Assembly: GCA_902805845.1 (NCBI GenBank)
Contig: CADCUI010000031.1
Span: 1-40,619 of the forward strand
Length of the DNA stretch: 40,619 nucleotides
Source: an uncultured Nocardioidaceae bacterium
Lineage (GTDB): Bacteria; Actinomycetota; Actinomycetes; Propionibacteriales; Nocardioidaceae
Reading direction: 5' to 3'
In this document: one piece after another, positions 36,009 to 40,619 of the stretch
Layout of the letters: every line of letters starts with the position of its first letter
How positions within the stretch are numbered: the first letter of the stretch is position 1
Notes under the pieces: model-generated
What the model was told of the DNA's origin: nothing
What the model saw: only the letters and a program-made list of their open reading frames with translations
Database searches by the model: none
Made by a program: the position numbers and the translations under genes

Positions 36009-36374
36009 ATGGCACGAGGGTCCGGACGGCTGCGCTCGAGCATCAACCGCTGGGCCAGCCACACCAACGAGCACGCCCGCCAGCTGCGGGCGACAAGCGC
36101 CGAGGCGGGCTGCTGCCCGATCGCGGAGGTCCAGGACCGGGGGTTCGTCGAGCTGGAGGGCGTGCTGCGCACCGTCACCCTCAGGCCCCGGGGCGGTGTC
36201 CCGGCGTTGGAGGCGGAGCTGTACGACGGCAGCGACGTCATCACCGTCATCTGGCTGGGCCGGCGGCGCATCGCGGGCATCGAGCCCGGCCGGGCGATGA
36301 GGGTGGAGGCCAGGGTGGGCCACCAGAACGGCCACCGGGTGATGTTCAACCCGCGCTACGAGCTGCGAGCCTGA
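36009..36374 (+). CDS. OB-fold nucleic-acid-binding protein (Rv2694c-like)
   Basis: A 121-residue protein with an OB-fold of the RecG-wedge type (IAEVQDRGFVELEGVLRTVT, LEAELYDGSDVITVIWLG, then GRRRIAGIEPG). It probably binds single-stranded DNA or RNA. A helical N-terminus of about 35 residues with a Cys pair (AGCCPI) precedes it. It is followed after seven bases by DUF3159. Confidence 0.88.
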   Translation: MARGSGRLRSSINRWASHTNEHARQLRATSAEAGCCPIAEVQDRGFVELEGVLRTVTLRPRGGVPALEAELYDGSDVITVIWLGRRRIAGIEPGRAMRVEARVGHQNGHRVMFNPRYELRA

Positions 36375-36381
36375 CCCGACG

Positions 36382-37116
36382 ATGGCCGACGACGACCTGG
36401 CGATGGCGCCCCCGCAGCGGACGACGGACCACCACGTCGGCACCGACACCGTCGAGGCGGTGCTGCGCGCCCAGTTGTCCCGCGCCCTCGGCGGCCGCCG
36501 AGGCATGGTCGAGGCAGCGTTGCCGACGATCACGTTCACCTTCACCTTCGTGGGCACCAAGGAGCTGCCGCTCGCCATCGGGCTGAGCGTGACGCTGGCC
36601 CTGGTGCTGCTGGGCCTGCGGCTGGTGCAGCGAAGCTCGGTGCAGTACGTCGCCAACGCACTGGTCGGGATCGCCGTCGGCTGCGTCTTCGTGTGGCTCG
36701 GCGGCCGCAACGGCGGCGACGAGTCGCAGCAGGCGCTCGCCTACTTCCTGCCCGGGATCATCTACAACACCGGCTACGCCGCGGTGATGGTCCTGAGCGT
36801 CCTGCTCCGCTGGCCGGTCGTCGGGCTGCTCGTCGGAGGGGTCGCCGACGACCCCGTCGCGTGGCGGCACGACCCCCAGGTCGTGCGGCTCTGCAGCCAG
36901 CTGACGTGGGTGCTCGTGGTGCCGTGCCTGCTGCGGATGGCCGTCCAGGGCCCCCTCTACCTCGGTGGTCGCGGCGCCGAGGACGCCGACCCCTACGTGA
37001 CCGCCCTGGGGATCGCGAAGGTGGCGATGGGCTGGCCGCTGCAGGTGGCGGCGCTCGCGGTGATGGTGTGGCTGCTGACCCGCAACCGCACCCCGGTCGT
37101 CCGGCCCGCTGTCTAG
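36382..37116 (+). CDS. DUF3159 integral membrane protein (Rv2693c-like)
   Basis: A 244-residue protein with about six transmembrane helices (for example AIGLSVTLALVLLGLRLV, VANALVGIAVGCVFVWLGG, WPLQVAALAVMVWLL) and the family stretch LGGRRGMVEAALPTITFTFTF. It is homologous to Rv2693c as I recall; function unknown, possibly linked to the neighbouring K+ transport genes. It ends tail-to-tail with TrkA, and the two genes share a CTAG in which both use TAG as stop. Confidence 0.88.
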   Translation: MADDDLAMAPPQRTTDHHVGTDTVEAVLRAQLSRALGGRRGMVEAALPTITFTFTFVGTKELPLAIGLSVTLALVLLGLRLVQRSSVQYVANALVGIAVGCVFVWLGGRNGGDESQQALAYFLPGIIYNTGYAAVMVLSVLLRWPVVGLLVGGVADDPVAWRHDPQVVRLCSQLTWVLVVPCLLRMAVQGPLYLGGRGAEDADPYVTALGIAKVAMGWPLQVAALAVMVWLLTRNRTPVVRPAV

Positions 37117-37775
37117 CGGCCGGGGTTGAGGAGCTCCTCCAGCTCCGGCTCCGCCTCGGGAGCGGCGACGAAGAGCAGCTCGTCACCCACCTCGATCGGC
37201 TGCTCCCCGTCCGGGCTGTAGACCATCCCGTCCCGCAGGATCGTCACCAGACGGCAGTTCTCCGGCCAGGGGATGAGGCCGGACGGCCTGCCGATGTACG
37301 GCGAGTCGGCGGGCAGGGTCATCTCGACCAGGTTGGCGTTGCCCTGCCGGAAGGTGAACAGCCGTACGACGTCGCCGACGGTCACCGCCTCCTCGACGAG
37401 CGCCGACATGATCCGCGGCGTCGAGACGTTGACGTCGACCCCCCACGCCTCGCTGAACAGCCACTCGTTGTTGGGATGGTTCACCCGCGCCACGGTTCGC
37501 GGCACGGCGAACTCGGTCTTCGCCAGCAGGGAGGTGACCAGGTTGACCTTGTCGTCGCCGGTGGCGGCGATGACCACGTCACAGGTCTCGAGGTGTGCCT
37601 CCTCGAGCGTGGAGAGCTCGCAGGAGTCCGCCTGCAGCCACTCCGCCTGGGGGACACGGTCGGGCCGGATCGCGGAAGGCTCCTTGTCGACGAGCAGCAC
37701 CCGGTGACCGTTCTCGATGAGCTCGGCGGCGATGGACCTGCCGACGGCACCTGCTCCGGCGATGGCGACGCGCAT
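37113..37775 (-). CDS. TrkA-type K+ channel/transport regulator, second copy
   Basis: A 220-residue RCK protein: an NAD(H)-binding TrkA_N domain (MRVAIAGAGAVGRSIAAELI, then GHRVLLVDKE) and a TrkA_C domain (about 140-215). It is like CeoC (Rv2692). Such regulators gate K+ uptake in response to nucleotide. The ATG shares an A with the stop of the upstream TrkA gene and has GGAGGTGG just before it, so the pair is co-translated. Confidence 0.92.
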   Translation of the reverse strand: MRVAIAGAGAVGRSIAAELIENGHRVLLVDKEPSAIRPDRVPQAEWLQADSCELSTLEEAHLETCDVVIAATGDDKVNLVTSLLAKTEFAVPRTVARVNHPNNEWLFSEAWGVDVNVSTPRIMSALVEEAVTVGDVVRLFTFRQGNANLVEMTLPADSPYIGRPSGLIPWPENCRLVTILRDGMVYSPDGEQPIEVGDELLFVAAPEAEPELEELLNPGR

Positions 37776-38437
37776 CAGTCCACCTCCGGTCCGCGTTCGA
37801 GGATCGCGAAGACCCGTTCCGCGGCCCCCTCGGGCATCACGAGGTGGAGGACGTCGCCCTCCTGCACCACGCTCTCGCGGCTCGGGAGGATGCCCGCCCC
37901 CAGGCGGTCGATCCAGGCGATGCGGCATCCCGACTGCTCCTCGAACGCCACGGTGCGCTGCCCCGTCCAGGCGTCGCCGACCAGGTAGGTGTCGATCCGG
38001 ATGGTCCCGCTGGGGTCCCGGAAGTCAGGTTCGGTGCCGACCGGCAGCAACCGTCGGAGCACCTGGTCGGCCGTCCACCGGACGGTGGCGACCGTGGGGA
38101 TCCCCAGCCTCTGGTAGACCTCGGCCCGACCGGGGTCGTAGATGCGGGCCACGACCTTCTGGATGCCGAAGGTCTCGCGCGCCACGCGGGCGGCGATGAT
38201 GTTGGAGTTGTCGCCGCTGGAGACCGCCGCAAAGGCGTCGGCCTTGTCGATGCCGGCCTCCCGGAGCACCGTCTGGTCGAAGCCCACCCCGACGATCTTG
38301 CGGCCGCCGAAACCGGCTCCGAGACGCCGGAAGGAGTCGGCGTTGGCATCGATGACCGAGACGGTGTGGCCGCGGTCCTCCAGCCCCCGGGCGAGGGTGC
38401 TCCCGACCCGGCCGCAGCCCATGATCACGACATGCAC
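37775..38437 (-). CDS. TrkA-type K+ channel/transport regulator, first copy
   Basis: A 220-residue RCK protein like CeoB (Rv2691). It has the nucleotide fold VHVVIMGCGRVGSTLARGLE and VSVIDANADSF, then a TrkA_C domain ending in SVVQEGDVLHLVMP. It heads a two-gene operon of paired TrkA proteins, likely forming a hetero-ring. The GTG at 38437 has TAGCGT seven bases upstream and is divergent from the APC permease, its likely membrane partner. Confidence 0.92.
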   Translation of the reverse strand: MHVVIMGCGRVGSTLARGLEDRGHTVSVIDANADSFRRLGAGFGGRKIVGVGFDQTVLREAGIDKADAFAAVSSGDNSNIIAARVARETFGIQKVVARIYDPGRAEVYQRLGIPTVATVRWTADQVLRRLLPVGTEPDFRDPSGTIRIDTYLVGDAWTGQRTVAFEEQSGCRIAWIDRLGAGILPSRESVVQEGDVLHLVMPEGAAERVFAILERGPEVD

Positions 38438-38444
38438 GGGGCCG

Positions 38445-38521
38445 ACGCTACACCGGACCGGAGGGTCGACTTCGGGTCTCCCGGGCATCCGACCTCGCCG
38501 TGCACGTCGATGGCCTAGCCT
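38445..38521. promoter_or_regulatory. Divergent promoters of the trkA pair and APC permease
   Basis: Minus strand: TAGCGT (38450-38445) ends seven bases before GTG 38437. Plus strand: TAGCCT (38516-38521) ends eight bases before GTG 38530. No Shine-Dalgarno at either gene. Confidence 0.6.
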
Positions 38522-38529
38522 TGCCAGAT

Positions 38530-40569
38530 GTGAGTCTCGGCGACGTCTCGAAGCGGATCATCCTGGGCAGGAAGCTGCGCTCCTCCCAGCTCGGTGAGAC
38601 GCTGCTGCCCAAGCGCGTCGCCCTGCCGGTGTTCGCCAGCGACGCACTGTCCTCCGTCGCCTACGCGCCCGACGAAGTCTTCATCATGCTCTCTCTGGCG
38701 GGAGCCTCCGCCTACGTGTGGTCGTGGAAGGTCGCCATCGCGGTGGCGGTCGTCATGCTCACGGTGGTCGCGTCGTACCGCCAGAACGTGCACGCCTATC
38801 CCAGCGGTGGTGGCGACTACGAGGTCGCCACCGTCAACCTGGGGTCGAGAGCCGGCGTCACGGTCGCGAGCGCGCTGCTGGTCGACTACGTCCTCACGGT
38901 GGCGGTGTCGATCTCGTCCGGAGTGCAGAACGCCGCGGCCGCCTTGCCGTTCGTGTCGGGCCACGAGGCGACGTACGCCGCGCTCCTCGTGCTGCTCCTG
39001 GCGGCGATCAACCTGCGCGGGGTCCGGGAGTCCGGTGCGTTCTTCGCCGTGCCGACGTACGGCTTCATGGTCGCCATCCTCGGCATGTCGCTGTGGGGGC
39101 TGTTCCGGGACCTGACCGGCGACCTGCCGCAGGTCGAGAGCGCAGAGCTCAAGCTCGTCGAGGCCCCGGGCTACGAGGGTGAGATCACCACGGTGGCTCT
39201 GGTGTTCCTGCTCGCCCGCGCGTTCTCCTCGGGCTGCGCGGCGCTGACCGGCGTGGAGGCGATCTCCAACGGGGTGCCCGCCTTCCGCAAGCCGAAGAGC
39301 CGCAACGCCGCCACCACGCTCCTGCTTCTCGGCACCATCGCGATCACGATGCTGATGAGCATCATCGTGCTGGCCCGCGAGATGGGGCTGAAGTTCGTGG
39401 ACCCCCTCCAGCTGGGCCAGCTCCGCCAGGCCGACGGCTCGCCGTTGCCCGAGGGCTACGACCAGCACACGGTGATCGCCCAGATCTCCCGGGCGGTCTT
39501 CGACCACTTCGACGTCGGCTTCTACTTCGTCATCACCATGACCGGCGTGATCCTCATGCTCGCGGCGAACACCGCCTTCAACGGCTTCCCCGTGCTGGGC
39601 TCGATCCTGGCCAGGGACGGATACCTGCCCCGTCAGCTCGGCGCCCGCGGCGACCGGCTCGCCTACAGCAACGGGATCCTCATCCTCGCCGCGTTCTCCA
39701 TCCTCCTCATCGTGGCCTTTGACGCGGAGGTCACCCGGCTGATCCAGCTCTACATCGTCGGGGTGTTCGTCTCCTTCACCCTCAGCCAGCTCGGCATGAT
39801 CCGGCACTGGACCCGCCACCTGCGGACCGAGACCGACCCCGCGGAACGGCGCCGGATGCTGCGCTCCCGCGCCATCAACGCCTTCGGCCTGACGATGACG
39901 GGCGTCGTGCTCGTCGTCGTGCTCGTCACCAAGTTCCTCGCGGGCGCCTGGATCGCGATCCTGGCGATGGGCGGGTTCTTCCTCCTCATGCGCGGCATCC
40001 GCAGCCACTACGACCGGGTGAGCCGCGAGCTGGCCATCGAGGCCGAGGACCAGCTGCTGCCGACCCGGGTCCACGCGATCGTGCTCGTGTCGAAGATCCA
40101 CAAGCCGACGATGCGGGCGCTCGCCTACGCCAAGGCCAGCCGCCCCAACGTCCTCGAGGCCGTCCTCGTCAGCACCGACCCCGTCGAGCGCGACCGCGCC
40201 ATCGACGAGTGGGACCGACGGAGCATCGACGTCCCGCTGAAGATCCTCGACTCGCCGTACCGCGAGGTGATCCGCCCGGTCGTGCAGTACGCCCGCGCGA
40301 TCCGGGAGGCCTCGCCGCGCGGCGTCGTCGCGGTCTTCATCCCCGAGTACGTCGTCGGCCGCTGGTGGGAGCAGCTCCTGCACAACCAGACGGCGTTCCG
40401 GCTGAAGAGCCGGCTGCTCTTCAACCCCGGGATCATGGTGATCTCCGTGCCCTACCAGCTGTCGTCCTCCCACCTCGGCGAGCGCCGTGCCGAGCTCATG
40501 GAGCAGGTGCCCGCGAGCCGGGGCTACCCCACGTGGGCCGACACCATCGACCGTCAGGGGCTCGAGTGA
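38530..40569 (+). CDS. APC-superfamily permease with C-terminal Usp-like domain (Rv2690c-like)
   Basis: A 679-residue permease. Residues about 30-470 form roughly 12 helices of the APC superfamily (FASDALSSVAYAPDEVFIML near 38; PSGGGDYEVATVNLG near 93). Residues about 500-660 form a cytosolic Usp-like domain (HAIVLVSKIHKPTMRALAYA). This layout and the divergent trkA pair suggest K+ import, as proposed for mycobacterial CeoBC with Rv2690c, though amino-acid transport is not excluded. GTG start with TAGCCT eight bases upstream. Confidence 0.9.
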   Translation: MSLGDVSKRIILGRKLRSSQLGETLLPKRVALPVFASDALSSVAYAPDEVFIMLSLAGASAYVWSWKVAIAVAVVMLTVVASYRQNVHAYPSGGGDYEVATVNLGSRAGVTVASALLVDYVLTVAVSISSGVQNAAAALPFVSGHEATYAALLVLLLAAINLRGVRESGAFFAVPTYGFMVAILGMSLWGLFRDLTGDLPQVESAELKLVEAPGYEGEITTVALVFLLARAFSSGCAALTGVEAISNGVPAFRKPKSRNAATTLLLLGTIAITMLMSIIVLAREMGLKFVDPLQLGQLRQADGSPLPEGYDQHTVIAQISRAVFDHFDVGFYFVITMTGVILMLAANTAFNGFPVLGSILARDGYLPRQLGARGDRLAYSNGILILAAFSILLIVAFDAEVTRLIQLYIVGVFVSFTLSQLGMIRHWTRHLRTETDPAERRRMLRSRAINAFGLTMTGVVLVVVLVTKFLAGAWIAILAMGGFFLLMRGIRSHYDRVSRELAIEAEDQLLPTRVHAIVLVSKIHKPTMRALAYAKASRPNVLEAVLVSTDPVERDRAIDEWDRRSIDVPLKILDSPYREVIRPVVQYARAIREASPRGVVAVFIPEYVVGRWWEQLLHNQTAFRLKSRLLFNPGIMVISVPYQLSSSHLGERRAELMEQVPASRGYPTWADTIDRQGLE

Positions 40570-40619
40570 CGCGCGCCCGGTCCCAGGGCCGGTCACCGTC
40601 ACGGGTCCGGAGCCCCGCC
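40570..40619. other. Right edge of window, no feature recognised
   Basis: Fifty bases after the APC permease stop. I see no complete gene or convincing hairpin. A gene may begin beyond the edge. Confidence 0.4.

Noticed and set aside
38515-40602. Minus-strand open frame (695 codons) opposite the APC permease
   Set aside because: Rich in Asp/Glu/His/Arg without motifs; the plus-strand frame encodes clear transmembrane helices.

Overview
The window is high-GC DNA from a Gram-positive actinobacterium, most likely close to Nocardioides or another Nocardioidaceae member. The evidence is the G/C-rich third codon positions, many GTG starts, two topoisomerase IV subunits, the division protein SepH, an actinobacterial coproporphyrin ferrochelatase with C-terminal cysteines, and several actinobacteria-restricted families (DUF3093, DUF3159, DUF3710, DUF4193, DUF4235, DUF5998, DUF7455, 13E12-like DUF222-HNH). 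I see no prophage, integrase, CRISPR array, tRNA or rRNA. It looks like ordinary chromosome with a few accessory genes.

Left part (1-7.9 kb): a TetR-like regulator (cut by the window edge) with an SMR drug-efflux protein; a divergent pair of a thioredoxin-reductase-like flavoprotein and an XRE-cupin regulator; then a minus-strand run of signalling genes (orphan Hpt protein, GAF-ANTAR antiterminator, RsbW-like ATPase) ending in a serine hydrolase; an EamA-type exporter with a DUF456 protein; and a small DUF7455 zinc-ribbon protein.

Topoisomerase IV region (7.9-16.1 kb): parE (+) and parC (-) face each other. Between them lie a beta-carbonic anhydrase with a nucleotidyltransferase, and an LprG-type lipoprotein with a P55-type MFS exporter. 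The last two are joined to parC by 4-base overlaps, giving a parC-lprG-p55 operon.

Central part (16.2-29 kb): a GNAT/acyl-CoA ligase fusion (PatZ-like), DUF5998, an alkaline-phosphatase-superfamily enzyme, type II thymidine kinase and a two-domain rhodanese on the plus strand; a DksA/TraR-type zinc-finger protein; a PucR regulator; a second nucleotidyltransferase; a 13E12-like DUF222-HNH protein; and an operon of a two-module SDR reductase (acyl-CoA reductase-like) with a cupin.

Right part (29-40.6 kb): a conserved actinobacterial block: sepH, MFS, ferrochelatase, inositol-phosphatase, DUF4193, DUF4235, DUF3093, dut, DUF3710, OB-fold, DUF3159, two TrkA-type K+ regulators and an APC permease. 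From memory it resembles Mycobacterium tuberculosis Rv2690c-Rv2701c.

A striking window-wide feature is regulatory: at least fourteen genes have a TANNNT or close -10 box ending only 6-8 bases before the start codon and no Shine-Dalgarno, the signature of leaderless mRNAs. This pattern was used to choose several starts. The most notable single-gene oddity is SepH, which begins directly at its helix-turn-helix and lacks about 60 N-terminal residues expected of the family.
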